A DNA stretch of 64,000 nucleotides, taken from Setomelanomma holmii. Its lineage: Eukaryota; Ascomycota; Dothideomycetes; Pleosporales; Phaeosphaeriaceae. The position numbers and the translations under genes are program-made. Positions within the stretch are counted from its first letter, which is position 1, and each line of letters begins with the position of its first letter. Shown piece after piece: positions 47,981 to 58,692 of this stretch. The notes beneath the pieces are model-generated. The model searched no databases. It was not told the DNA's origin and saw only the letters and a program-made list of their open reading frames with translations. The stretch covers positions 91,127 to 155,126 of the forward strand of contig ML978236.1 of the NCBI GenBank assembly GCA_010015745.1. The letters run 5' to 3'.

Positions 47981-48335
47981 GGATCTATATTGGGCAGTTC
48001 CATGGAGTTTTGGAGCATACAAGACGGGTGGGACGAGGCATATCTGGCGTTTGATTGCATGAGCTGTGCTTCGGCATACATGTACCTTTAGGCTGGCAAT
48101 TAAAAACATTAACTTCGTCTTTGGCTGTTCGTTACGAATGTGTGGGTTGCTTACACACGTGAAATCTAGGACTAAGTCATCATGCGATTCACGTGCTTAT
48201 TGGCTGGGTGCTAGCTCATGATTTGTATGTCATGCCTCTAGGACTCAACCAACTTTGGCAGTTGCATGCAGAGATGGGCGCTTCCGTGGTGTTTGCTCTT
48301 CCGATGTACACCTTTCAGCCATCGGGCGATTGTTT
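47981..48335. other. Intergenic region between convergent genes
   Basis: Facing 3' ends of the P58IPK-type gene and BTB locus 3. Nothing else recognised. Confidence 0.45.
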
Positions 48336-49160
48336 TCAACTTGTTTCTCTTCCTCCATTGGCCACGGACCTCTCCCTCACTGCCTTAGGCGATCTCGCAG
48401 TGCTGGGGTGGTATCTTCCTCTCCAGAGCTCGGTAGTGTCCATCACGTCCTCCTCCGAATGCGCCTCGTTCACGCTGTTGTCCACTTTGATGTTGCCGGA
48501 CTTGTAGGACTCAGGGTGGGTGTCCCAGAGTATCGGCACATCCTTGCCGGGCTTCTTACGGCACTGCACGAGTGTTGCACATAGACCCACCATAAAGTCT
48601 GCGTCCTTCTTGGCATCAAGCATCGCGATACGGTTCGACTCTGGTTTCGCTTGAAAAGCACACGTGCCCACCATGAGACACCTCGCCGGAGAACCAGTCG
48701 TCGTGCCCTTGTAGATCACCCGAATGGCTTCGATTGATGGCTGATTGACTACTCCGCTGACGAGATAGGCATCGATGATAGAGTCTTTGAAGATGTCGTC
48801 CATGATACGCTCACCGAAGAAATAAAGATGTGCTAAGCGCTTCGCCCGTCCGGTATGGGATCCTTGAGTCGGCACAACCTTGGTATACAAGAATTGACTG
48901 TACTTCTCGAACGCCCAGGAATTTGCGTCTGACAGATCAATGAGCTTGGAGGGATCGGTGCGCCACTCGGACTTGAGAGCGTTTTTGAAGAATTCGGAGC
49001 TGCTAGCCAATACGTTTTGATGGACGTGGAATATCTTCTTGCCGACGAGAACAGGCACAGTCTCGCCAGTAACACTGCGGATATCAGTGGACCACACTCT
49101 TCAATGGGGTGAAGTCACTCACTCCGGGAATTGTTGAACAGCTGTAGGCGAAGTAATCAT
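48336..49160 (-). CDS. BTB/POZ domain protein (BTB locus 3, intact)
   Basis: Exons 49123-49160 and 48336-49074 give 258 residues. The first exon codes MITSPTAVQQFP, and the phase-2 junction yields DVTGETVPVLVGKKIFHVHQ. The BTB core continues NVLASSSEFFKNALKSEWRT, YSQFLYTKVVPT and HLYFFGERIMDDIFKDSIID. The block SPARCLMVGTCAF corresponds to SPARR in the other three loci. The C-terminal 60 residues are charged and Ser-rich, with no recognised domain. The donor is GTGAGT and the acceptor CAG. Likely role: homo- or hetero-dimerisation and perhaps Cullin-3 substrate binding (family knowledge, not shown here). Confidence 0.87.
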
Positions 49161-49829
49161 GTGGCCTCAAGAAGGTAGCCTAGAAATCCTGGACGAGAAG
49201 TGAGGACACACCCGTCGTATGCTGTGGAGTATGTTACTTTTGTGTTCATGTTGAGGGATTGCAAGTTCCGTACTTTGAGGTCGAGGTGAGAGGGTTACTG
49301 GGACTGGATTGAGACAGACTGGGTCGGATAATAGTATGCGCGGCGTCGACGTCCCTTTCACTTTCACTTAACATCACATGGGGCAAACTGGAAATCGGCG
49401 ACAGGAGGCTTTGCACTACCAACTGTCGTAATTATTGACGATGGGGAAAGATGCCTTCTCCGTCTTCGCGGATATTTTTTCATTATGTGTATGCCCACAA
49501 AGGGTGAGTACCCAGCTATCGTGTATCGGACACCCGAGAATATTCTTGGCTCTGTGTGCTTGGAATCGGGCTCCCGTGCCCAGCACGGCGTGTCCAGCAC
49601 GAAATATCAAGCACGCCGCTTACGATGTGTTCATCTCATCTCCGCTGATATCCTCGTGAGCAACGCTTTCGACCGGCTGAACCGCTGGTGTAGGTGCAGG
49701 TCTAGGCAGTGGGGCAGGCGTTGCAATGCTCGGGTTTGGCGTAGACTTGTCGATTTGGCGTCCCTGTCCAGTTGTAACAGTCTCTCAATGCGGTAGCTCT
49801 GTCCACGGCCTCTTCACTATTTTCCTAGA
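49161..49829. other. Spacer between BTB loci 3 and 4
   Basis: About 670 bp; promoter of BTB locus 3. Small open frames are not convincing. Confidence 0.45.
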
Positions 49830-50407
49830 CTAAGCGCGCTGTGTAAGCAGAGCAGGGATCACTTCTTCCAGGAAGTCCGTGGCTCTGAGACCACTGAGCT
49901 CCCTACCCTCCTCGACGACATTCCAGTTGGAGGTCGCGTTGTACGCCCAGACATAGATCATCTGGCGACGCGCAGGGGAGCTTGTTGGCGTTAGTACGGT
50001 GTTGTCTAGGATGTACACGCATAGCTTACCTTTTGTAGTGCCGTCGTAGATGATCTTGATGATATCGTTTCCGGGATACCTGATGGTTAGTGGGTTGATA
50101 TATCCGACCATAGCGTCCAAAACATCCTGCTGGAAAAGCTGGATCGATGAGCTTCTCGCTCAAAACGTAAGTGCGGGCTAGGTGTAGCCACGTATCATAG
50201 TCGTTAGCTTTTAGGGACACCTTTCTGCTATACCTGTTACGGTCGCAACGTCAGCACATATGGGTAACTATCCCATGCTTGAACTTCTTACAGCCAATGG
50301 ATGTAGCCCTCAACTGTAGCAGACCTTGCGCACCAGCTCGCGGGTATTTTAACTGCGACGACGGTACGCACGGGAGGATTAGACACGTTCGATTTATCGT
50401 TTGCCAT
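49830..50407 (-). pseudogene. Broken and truncated BTB/POZ gene (BTB locus 4)
   Basis: Same strand as BTB locus 3 and 0.7 kb upstream of it. A possible start at 50407 gives MANDKSNVSNPPVRTVVAVK, then WCARSATVEGYIHWL. A 58-nt intron (50234-50291) leads to YSRKVSLKANDYDTWLHLA and YVLSEKLIDPAF. An extra base near 50131-50137 then shifts the frame, and QQDVLDAMVGYINPL continues in the next. Near 50029 a further intron (GTAAGC to AAG, 49 nt) would lose one base compared with the paralogous junction KG-SPARR. The text ends with SPARRQMIYVWAYNATSNWN and FLEEVIPALLTQRA. The first half of the BTB fold (the HxxVL and NALKxEW blocks) is missing. Decay is the simplest reading; the gene model is uncertain. 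Confidence 0.72.
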
Positions 50408-51062
50408 GACGTTGTCGTCGATGGCTCCCTTTCACTCAAGTGGGTCCGAGTCTTGACGAAAAGGGAATGGTTGTGTGCCTCGATGTCAAGGTCTAGCGAC
50501 ATTAAATGTCGTTGGAAAGTTTGTTTGCTGCGCAACCCCTCCGACAGGTTCAGCAATCGCAAATGAACATAGAAAGAGACGGACAGCTAACAACTCAAAT
50601 ATGAGCAGCTGTGGAGGACAGCAGGTCCATCAGTGAGCGAACCCGGAAATGATCTGTCGTCATCAACAAAAGAGAAGAGTCAGAAACGTACACCTGGAGT
50701 TCGAGAAACAGGAAGAGTCGTCGTTAGCTAGTTGAAAGATACACAATTCGTCATGATGGTTGGAATGCTAATTGAAGGACATGCGAGAGCGCATCTTCAC
50801 GCCCAAAAATGCTCTTCGATTTTGTGTCCAGGCCTAGGTCCATCACTGTGGAAATAAATACGGACGATTGATGAAGACATGATGTTCTGAACCAGCCCGT
50901 AGTCTATCGAGTTTGCGGAAAATTGAGAGTAAGGGATTGATGTCGGGGTATTGGGGGTTGAGGTTGATGCTAAGATCCACGACAAGCCTACGGTAGTGCC
51001 CCATGACAAAGCGGTGAACCGTACATATTCCCCCGCTCTCCAGTTCCAGTCAAACAACTCCT
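50408..51062. other. Intergenic region between BTB locus 4 and the Hsp70-like gene
   Basis: About 650 bp including the 3' UTR of the Hsp70-like gene. The missing N-terminal BTB half of locus 4 was not found here. Confidence 0.45.
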
Positions 51063-53460
51063 TCATGTGTCTACCCTTACATCTCGCTTGCCAGCCAGCT
51101 TCCCATTCACATATGTCTCGAAGTCCACCTTTCCCATGCCGCGCAGAGTCATCCTCACGTCGAATCGGACGACGCGAAAGTTCTGCCCTCCCGCTCCCTC
51201 CCTCACCATTGTGTTATTCTCAGATGCGGTAAATGTTATAATAGCGCATTCGCGGACGTCGTCCGTCAATCGCGGTGGTGCATCGGGAACTGCACACTGA
51301 TAGAGTTTGATGGTGTAATTCCTCCGTGAGCGGTTGTCGGGCTGCTCAAACTCCCACGTCATTTCGACCGGATCGCCTTTGGACACATCCTGCCCCTTCA
51401 TTGGCGTTAGCAATTACACCACCGTCTCGCGTACGCCAATTACTTACCTTGTGTACATACCAGCGCATCTGGTCCCAGACCATGTCCATGCCTCTACCGT
51501 CATCGTATACTCGCCTGTCCTCAAGGGTGTGCTTTTCGCTGTCGTAAGGCTCTTTGTAAGCCATCCCATAATGCGCCTTCGATATGTACGAAGTCACAAC
51601 CGGGTATGGTTGGTCGTCGTAAACGTCGTCATAGCCCATGCTCTTGATTGCAGCGCCTCGGGAGATTGATGCCCATCTAGTTCAGTATTCAGTGCCAGGT
51701 CATTCCCAAGACTTCGGACCAATAGGAGAACTTACACGTTTGAACCGCGGGGCTGGATGACATCGATGTCCCCAGTCGAAAATTCCGCTTGCAGTCTCTG
51801 ATGCAAGAACTGATTACCTCCAAGGCCGCCAACTAGTAAGAGAGCTTTCGGTTTCTTCTTTTTGCCCTGCATGGTGGCATTTCTCTGCTTGAGGGCTAGC
51901 TTGAGAATGTCGCTCAATACAGGATCAAAGATATCCCTGATATCATCTCTGAAAATTGTCAGCTCGGTTCAAAAGTTTCGAAGCGGTTATGTAGTGCGTA
52001 CGAAAGGAACCGCATAGTATCTCCTGTGAGTTGTTTGCTACCTTTTCCCTTTCTAAACACCTTCTTGTATGGCGAGTTGATGGCCTTCGCCACTTCGTGT
52101 GGAATTGGCGTCGCTATCTCGGCCTTGCCGTGGTAGTACTGCCTCTTGATGCTATGTTCCCAGGTGTCCATCAATTGGGCCTGTATCGTTCTAGACAGTT
52201 TCGAGAATTTTTCCTTTCCGATCATGGTCTCTATGTATTTTACAAATCTCTCGTCAAGAAAGATCGAGCCACACAAACCCACTGGTGAGTTGTCAGCCCT
52301 TCTGTATTGTAGTGTTATGCACTAGCTTACTGTCATTTCCGATTCTTTCGCTAAGGGTTATGGACGGATCGACTCTACTGACTTCGTATGTCACAATGTC
52401 CTGAAGACCGATCAGCTCCGTTGGTCCTTCAGCTATGTACTTCACTTACGACTGTGCCGCCACCAGCATCACATATAATTACGATATCTCCAACCTAGCC
52501 ATCTTAGCAAGGGACTGTAGACGGGGAGGACGCGACGAACATTGATGTTATGTCGGATGTTGCCTTCGTAAAACGAGGCTACTGCAGCAGCCTCCGGTTC
52601 GGCCACGAACTCAAGATCGGTGACCAATCCTCCGGCACGCGTGTCCAGTAGCCCCGCTTGAGCAGCCGCCCGCCGCATTTTGTCCTGGGCAGCTTGTGGC
52701 CAATTTGCTGGTACTCCTATGACGATTCTGAAGGGCATTCCGTCTACACTTCGCGGGTTTTGATGCTTGATCTCAGTCATGGCATAGTTCCAGATACACC
52801 TCAGATAGTCTGCGGTAACCTCGACCACGCCTTTTTTCAATTTCTGAAGGAGCTTACGTGTGCTTTCAAGCTGCGGAGAGTCACGCACGGCTTGCGAAAG
52901 CGATTCCTCAGCCAGCAGCAGCTTGAACCATTTCAACTTCTCGACATCTGGGGACACGTCATAGCCCCATTGGATTGTACCGTCGGAGCCATATGAGATC
53001 TCTGTCGGAACTTTGACATGTTGACCATTGGGCCAATTCTCTACCGTGTGTATACCTGTATCGTGCTTGCCGGAAATTGTCCACGATACGCCGGAATATC
53101 TGCTACGTGTCAGTGTCTACATGAATTTGACAACGGATCCTCTTACGTTGTGCCAAAGTCGATTCCGATATTGACGTGGTCTTGATGTCGATCGAAGGCG
53201 CTGATGGAGGTTCGCGATGAAGCGATTGAAGGTGAGGTCAACCCCGAGGATTGCCTGGACTGTTCAGATAAAGAGGACAAGCCTCGTGGCTTCCGTGGTC
53301 TCAGTGGAACCAATGCCTGCGACTGAACAGGCACAGGCGGAGGGGGAGGTGTGCGAATTGGCAAAGGTGCAGCATAAAACTCTGGCAGGTCTGAGAACGA
53401 CTCCTTCATCGTGTGTGTATTTGTTGCATCTCGAAAGGAGAGTTTGGTCAATGTCGACAT
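51063..53460 (-). CDS. Hsp70-like (HSPA12-type) ATPase-fold protein
   Basis: Eight exons: 53147-53460, 52541-53099, 52450-52494, 52331-52400, 52002-52281, 51736-51948, 51448-51676 and 51063-51395. All phases agree, giving 680 residues. A Pro/Ser-rich N-terminal tail of about 95 residues precedes the actin/Hsp70 fold. Phosphate-1 loop: NIGIDFGTTYSGVSW. Phosphate-2 loop: IICDAGGGTVDIVTYEV. GFVAEP-like block: LEFVAEPEAAAVAS. Adenosine loop: ALLLVGGLGGNQFLHQRLQ. A canonical peptide-binding domain is not recognised; the C terminus (from about 570) is beta-rich. Divergent fungal Hsp70-like proteins of this kind are common, but their client and role are unknown. It is divergent from a coiled-coil protein gene. 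The start at 53460 (MSTLTKLSF) was chosen because upstream in-frame codons lack ATG. Confidence 0.9.
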
Positions 53461-54161
53461 AGGCACAATGTGAATGTCAATGCCAGCGCGAACAGTAGAA
53501 GGCGTCGTGGACTGAGTGGAGCCAGGATGAATGGATGCGAATCGATTACTGTGTTAGACATGTCGCAGATCAGGTTGGGAGTGATACGCCCGCACCGCGG
53601 GTGTGCACCCGCGTGCGCGAGAGACCAGAAGCATAGGCAGGCATCTACAACACTGCCTGCAGCTCGAGGCGCACCACCAGGTCGAGAACTTCGGGGGATA
53701 TGCAGCACTCTGCGGATGCTCTCTAATATCGCCGGATTTGGACAGAGCGGCGTTCGTGACAGCCACACGCCAAGGCGAACTGTAACAATCCATGCACCCT
53801 CAGGATCTCAGCCTGATGGTCGATCAACGCATGTGCGTGGAGGGTAGACATACTCCTGCAAGAGTGGTTATTTTTGCAGCCCCTTAGCAGCTGACCATCA
53901 GCCTGCATGGTAGTCGAGAATGCAAAAGCAAACAAGTTATACGCTTGGGAGCCTCGCAACGCTCACGAAGAACGCGCTCCGACCGGTGGCTTGCATGTTA
54001 CGAATCGAACAGTTCATCGAACTTCTGGTGGGCTCTCCGCGACTTCACTGAGCAGCATCAACGTATCTCCAGATTCAATTGAGCTCTCGACCTAGTCGCG
54101 ACGTCTGCACAATTCGTGCGAACAATTATCTAACCAGTGTCAGATCTGTAAAGTGCCTGTA
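53461..54161. promoter_or_regulatory. Bidirectional promoter region, Hsp70-like and coiled-coil genes
   Basis: 700 bp between outward-facing starts. Open frames inside it lack coding character. No specific element is identified. Confidence 0.4.
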
Positions 54162-56090
54162 ATGGCAAATTCGACATCTTCTGAGATCGCACAAGATGGG
54201 AATACATTCAAGGAGTCGCATCCGCAAAGTAAAGGACTTCGTACAAGACTCAAGCGGACCTTGAGGAGCAATGGCCAGGAGCAACCAGACCAAAGTACAC
54301 ATAACCCAGGTCAGATAACGCCACTTCCTGTTCAGAATGCACAAAGGAAGCCGTCAATGCCAGCTACCCAACACCCGTCCTCGTCCAAAAAGCACACTCC
54401 AGGCGATGAGGACTCCATTGCGAATCTCAACAAGGTGGCCAAGGACATCGAGAGACAATGGAGCATGGACGAGACGAAAGACAAGCACGAAATCCAGCCG
54501 TCTTTGGGCTCAGCGCGAGTAGAGCATCTGTCTGGGACTCCGAATGTATCCAGGAAGGCTATCAATGGCCGTCCAATGCCAGCCACTGTCGCTCCGCTAC
54601 AAGACCCCAACCACCATGGGCCGACGCTGCTGTCATCGACGAATGGTATTCTGACATCCGCAAGAGCGCCACATCTTGTTCACGTTGCTGAACCACAAAG
54701 TATTGAAGGAGCACCAGCAAATCTTCCGCATACAAACGGATATCCTCAACAGTCTTTCAAAAACGAACAGCATTCGGCTCGACGCCCTTCGAATGGTCTG
54801 AGATCACAGAGCTACGAGCTACTGCATCGTGAGCATGACATTTTGAAGAAACAGCATGAGCTGCTACAGGAGAGATTACATGCTTTTCAGGATGCGGAAC
54901 ATCAGGCACGTTCACTCGATGAAGAGAATCAGAGTATACGCCTTGCGCATGACAGGACCCTTGAGGATTTGGGGCGACTCGAAACCGAGCGCGACGACTA
55001 CGCTTCCGTTGCGGCGCAACTTGCTCAAGAGAATGCAAAACTGCAGGAGGATGTGTTGGCCTGGCGCACGCAATTTAATCTTGCGAACAGTGACCTTCTT
55101 CTCCTTCGATCGGACCTAACCAGCGCGAAAAAGGTGGACGACCAATGGTTTGCGGCACAATGGAGAGAAATCCACGAAAAGATCAAGCTTTTATCCCATC
55201 AATACTTCCAAGGCCACCTTCCAAGACCCGGCAACTCAATTCTGGAGCGCTTCAAGGGAGTGCGCCCTGAAGAGATGGCGACTCATCCTGATAAAGCCCT
55301 CACTCGACTTAGCGATTCGCATGGCCGTTACCTCAGGTCAGATCATGATCGACCCTTAATCGTGCAGGGCTTCATCTGGTGCGCACTCGTACTCAACGTC
55401 TTTGATCACCTAGGCATCCATGATGGTGGCTTCTATTGGGCAGGCCAGTCGCGCGCAATACTCTACCACATGAATCGTGAAGTCAAGCCAGTAAGACCTC
55501 GTCGCCAGAAGGACAGTCTTCCTGCGCCGCCGAGTGAGATCCAGCGCATTGCGAATGAGACTCGAAATTACCACAAGTGGCGCGCTGAGACAGGAATCAT
55601 GATGCTGGCACAGGAGTCTATATCCAAGAGGACCAGAAATATCAATAATGAGCTTACAAGCCTTGTTGCAGAGATTTTCGATGCGCTGGCCCCGTACATT
55701 GTACCCAGGAAGGATAGGCCAGTCAACGCTGTGGGATTGGATATCAAAGATCAACTCCGCGCTATCTTGATACAAGCAATCGAGACCGACGCCGAGATGG
55801 CTCAACAAAGAGCTTCAGTGTACTGTGAGCAGTGGTTCGGCAGTTTCGAAGGCAACCCGCAATGGGGGTTTCCCTACCAACCCGAGGACGCAGATATCGT
55901 TGCGACTCCTGATCAAGCGAAAGGTGGTCAATTACAGCTCAAGAATCCATGTGTTGACTTGATCATTCAACCAGCTCTATTCCGCGAAGGCAATCAGTAC
56001 GGTGAGGATTACAGCACGCGGCATATTCTGTGCAGGGCTAAAGTTGTCGTTGGGGAAGATCCGACTTTGCCCGCATGTCGGCGTTGGTAG
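54162..56090 (+). CDS. Coiled-coil protein of unknown function
   Basis: A 642-residue single-exon protein starting MANSTSSEIAQDGNTF (the in-frame codons upstream are not ATG). The first 200 residues are basic, Ser/Pro/Asn-rich and probably disordered. Residues about 205-305 form a strong coiled coil (HREHDILKKQHELLQERLHA, ERDDYASVAAQLAQENAKL). The C-terminal half is a mixed globular region with many Trp and conserved-looking blocks (DRPLIVQGFIWCALVLNVFD, YHKWRAETGIMMLAQ, YCEQWFGSFEGNPQWGFPYQ). No signal peptide or membrane helix is present. I do not recognise a named domain. The long uninterrupted frame and biased composition support a real gene. Confidence 0.83.
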   Translation: MANSTSSEIAQDGNTFKESHPQSKGLRTRLKRTLRSNGQEQPDQSTHNPGQITPLPVQNAQRKPSMPATQHPSSSKKHTPGDEDSIANLNKVAKDIERQWSMDETKDKHEIQPSLGSARVEHLSGTPNVSRKAINGRPMPATVAPLQDPNHHGPTLLSSTNGILTSARAPHLVHVAEPQSIEGAPANLPHTNGYPQQSFKNEQHSARRPSNGLRSQSYELLHREHDILKKQHELLQERLHAFQDAEHQARSLDEENQSIRLAHDRTLEDLGRLETERDDYASVAAQLAQENAKLQEDVLAWRTQFNLANSDLLLLRSDLTSAKKVDDQWFAAQWREIHEKIKLLSHQYFQGHLPRPGNSILERFKGVRPEEMATHPDKALTRLSDSHGRYLRSDHDRPLIVQGFIWCALVLNVFDHLGIHDGGFYWAGQSRAILYHMNREVKPVRPRRQKDSLPAPPSEIQRIANETRNYHKWRAETGIMMLAQESISKRTRNINNELTSLVAEIFDALAPYIVPRKDRPVNAVGLDIKDQLRAILIQAIETDAEMAQQRASVYCEQWFGSFEGNPQWGFPYQPEDADIVATPDQAKGGQLQLKNPCVDLIIQPALFREGNQYGEDYSTRHILCRAKVVVGEDPTLPACRRW

Positions 56091-56370
56091 TCAGACTCAC
56101 AAGATCGATGTAGTCGTGTCCTTGTCTTGTGTATCATGCCAAACTGTGTGGTGCTTATTCAATATGTTTTGATTCCTTAGAAAATATGAGATGTTGTTTG
56201 ACACTATAACTGCGCAAAGACTCTAGCTAGAGACCATGCTCATTCAACCTTCACATCGAGTTCTTCTTCCAACGTACAGTATTTTCGGTCAAATTCCAAT
56301 ACCTTGCTCCTTTCAATCTTCAATATGCCATGATCGGTGCTCCCACATCTGCGAGCCGTCAGCGAATGGT

Positions 56371-58692
56371 TTACAACTCGAGAACGCGGTTCAACTCACA
56401 TAAGAACGCACCACCCAGCCAAGGCATCGAGTTCTTCCATGGGTTCGGCGGACAGAATCTATCACCCGCAGTCTTGACGAAACCGTCCCAGAACACCCAC
56501 TGCGCGGCATATGCAAGCATACCTAAGAATGCCCCTGCGATGATAATCTTCCACTCCCAATTTGCGCGCTTAAGCGCCAGTTGCTCATTGTAATCTGATC
56601 GCTTATTTGACGCGCTGTTGCCGCTGGATGCAGGTGGGTCGTCTTCATCTCTTGCGTTATTAGTCGGCTCAAGCAAGGTGGCGCTGCTGGTGTCGCGGTG
56701 ATTTGGTCGAGTCACTTCGTGGCGGAGTGGTGAGCGTCTCGAAACGGCGGTGGGTTGGTCGACAACGTCAATGGTCTCGAGATCGTCATTCTGCGCGACT
56801 AAATTGTACCGACCTCCGCTACCCGTGCGACGCTGAGCTGCCGCAGGACTGAAAGCGTGGGCACTTGTAGGGGTGAGTGTAGCGTTGTCACTCTGTGCTA
56901 TTGAGTTATACTGGCTGCCACTCGTTGTCCTTCGCTGTACTGAGGACGGAGTATGTGTGTGGCCTGCTGGCACTTCTCTTGAAGAATTAGCCGTACTTCT
57001 GTATACTAACAATGGCTGGTCGTTGAACTCAGAATGTTGGGTGAGCTGAGAGTAGCGGCTGCGCCTACTGTCATGTCGTACAGGTATCGGTTGATCATGG
57101 TCATTGAAGAGATGGCCGGAAGCAGGTCCGTTGTATTGCGTTGGCTGATCCTGGAAAGGATTCTCCGGTTTGTATGGCAACGGTAAATCGGGTTGATAGT
57201 ACTCCGTTGGCTGATCGTGGACTGTGTCAGCATGAGAAAAAGAGTCATCATTGGCGTCGTGCTCTGGTCCAATGTAGTCAAGAAGCCACTCCACTGTGCC
57301 CTCCGCCAACTTTGGAACCTTTTCCTGTTCCCTTTTGGTCTTCAGGAAGTTGAAGATATTGCGTCGCCATCCCGCAACTGCGTGAAAAATTTGAGCAAAG
57401 AAAAACGCCACAACGAACCATGCTACTAGTAGTGGAATACATAGCATGACCCAGTACAGTGCTCCAAGGTATATCCGTCGTGCGTTGCGGCCCCATCTCT
57501 TCGGTCGAAGATGATGGATGGTGTAGAATCCTCTTTGTCTGCCAACGTTGGCTGCTATCCCTAGAAAGTATGCTCCGAGAAGTTGCATAATAGCCTCAGT
57601 CACCGCAGAGGACACCGCAACTGACGATAAAACAAGCTTCGCCGCCCAGATCCCATCCCCATTATGCTTGAACTTGAACTTCCGCTCCAAAACTCGCGCT
57701 GGAGTTAGAGCAAGGAGGCACGACAACCACGAGAGCCGTGGACGACAGCAGAATAGCAATGCGAGCATTGCGAGAGGAACTTCCGAGTAGCCCGGAGTAT
57801 CTTGAATAAGATGGGCAACCCAGAAGTTGAAGCCAAGCTGCAGTCCAGCGAGGAATATTCCCACCATGACTGGGTATCCCCATTTCAGAGGATCGGTAAA
57901 GGAAGGTCGGAGGTGCTCGCCGTCGGGTAAAAACTTCTCTTTCGTGATCTCGTTTGAGCTTTTCCTGGACCTGAGATTCGCCCATGTGGAGACCAGAAGC
58001 CACCGAAATATGCTTCGATTGTTGGCCTCTTCATGTTTTGCTATCCATAGCCTGAGAAAGCCGAAAGCGAAGGTCGTGAAAAGCCAGAAGAACTGCTCGC
58101 CAGCATATATCGCAAGGTATTGAGACGGCGGCTTGCAGACCTGCTGGTCAGATGGCAATGAAGAATTTTGGACCGTCCAATTCCATGGCATGATCCATTC
58201 GCGCCAGTCGGGGCAGGCCATACCGCCGCAGATGTCAAATTGTTGTCTCCACTCGGATCCGTTACATAGATTGCCAGTCCATGCTGCAAGTTGAAAAGGC
58301 TCGTCTGCTTGAGCGCAGCATGCCGCTTCGCCATCGCCAAAGAGCAGTTGATTTGGCGTGGTCTCGCAAAGTGTCGTGGCGTTCATAATGGGCCAGCCTT
58401 GAATGCGACAAGCCAAATCTGATCCGCAAGTCGAGCACCAGGAGTGCTTTTGATCGAATTGTTCGACGAACATGTTCCAGTATGTTGAACATGCTGAGCT
58501 CGACAGGCAAGGCGATGCTATGGTTGCATTCTCTCCTTGTGAGCAGCTTTCACGGAGACAACGAGGAGCAGCTTTGAGCAAGTCGGCATGCTGGCGATAA
58601 GTAACAAGGGAGCCACATTGCGCGTGAGTCTGGCATGAGTAACAAAGTAGTAGGAGCGCGAAATATGCGACCCTGCGCAACAAGATAGACAT
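56371..58692 (-). CDS. Multi-pass membrane protein with cysteine-rich N-terminal ectodomain, function unknown
   Basis: A 773-residue single-exon protein. It begins with a signal peptide (MSILLRRVAYFALLLLCYSC), then an ectodomain of about 170 residues with roughly 17 Cys and several N-glycosylation sequons (NAT, NGS, NWT, NSS). Hydrophobic segments follow: LAIYAGEQFFWLFTTFAFGF, YPVMVGIFLAGLQLGFNFWV, LAMLALLFCC, the region around AVTEAIMQLLGAYFLGIAAN, and MLCIPLLVAWFVVAFFFAQI. A cytosolic stretch of about 250 polar, Ser/Thr/Gln/Asp-rich residues (repeated DQPT/DQPL motifs) precedes a last hydrophobic segment (IIIAGAFLGMLAYAAQWVFW). No transporter or receptor motif is recognised. The start at 58692 is the first ATG in frame. 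It is divergent from the CFEM gene. Confidence 0.85.
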   Translation of the reverse strand: MSILLRRVAYFALLLLCYSCQTHAQCGSLVTYRQHADLLKAAPRCLRESCSQGENATIASPCLSSSACSTYWNMFVEQFDQKHSWCSTCGSDLACRIQGWPIMNATTLCETTPNQLLFGDGEAACCAQADEPFQLAAWTGNLCNGSEWRQQFDICGGMACPDWREWIMPWNWTVQNSSLPSDQQVCKPPSQYLAIYAGEQFFWLFTTFAFGFLRLWIAKHEEANNRSIFRWLLVSTWANLRSRKSSNEITKEKFLPDGEHLRPSFTDPLKWGYPVMVGIFLAGLQLGFNFWVAHLIQDTPGYSEVPLAMLALLFCCRPRLSWLSCLLALTPARVLERKFKFKHNGDGIWAAKLVLSSVAVSSAVTEAIMQLLGAYFLGIAANVGRQRGFYTIHHLRPKRWGRNARRIYLGALYWVMLCIPLLVAWFVVAFFFAQIFHAVAGWRRNIFNFLKTKREQEKVPKLAEGTVEWLLDYIGPEHDANDDSFSHADTVHDQPTEYYQPDLPLPYKPENPFQDQPTQYNGPASGHLFNDHDQPIPVRHDSRRSRYSQLTQHSEFNDQPLLVYRSTANSSREVPAGHTHTPSSVQRRTTSGSQYNSIAQSDNATLTPTSAHAFSPAAAQRRTGSGGRYNLVAQNDDLETIDVVDQPTAVSRRSPLRHEVTRPNHRDTSSATLLEPTNNARDEDDPPASSGNSASNKRSDYNEQLALKRANWEWKIIIAGAFLGMLAYAAQWVFWDGFVKTAGDRFCPPNPWKNSMPWLGGAFLCELNRVLEL

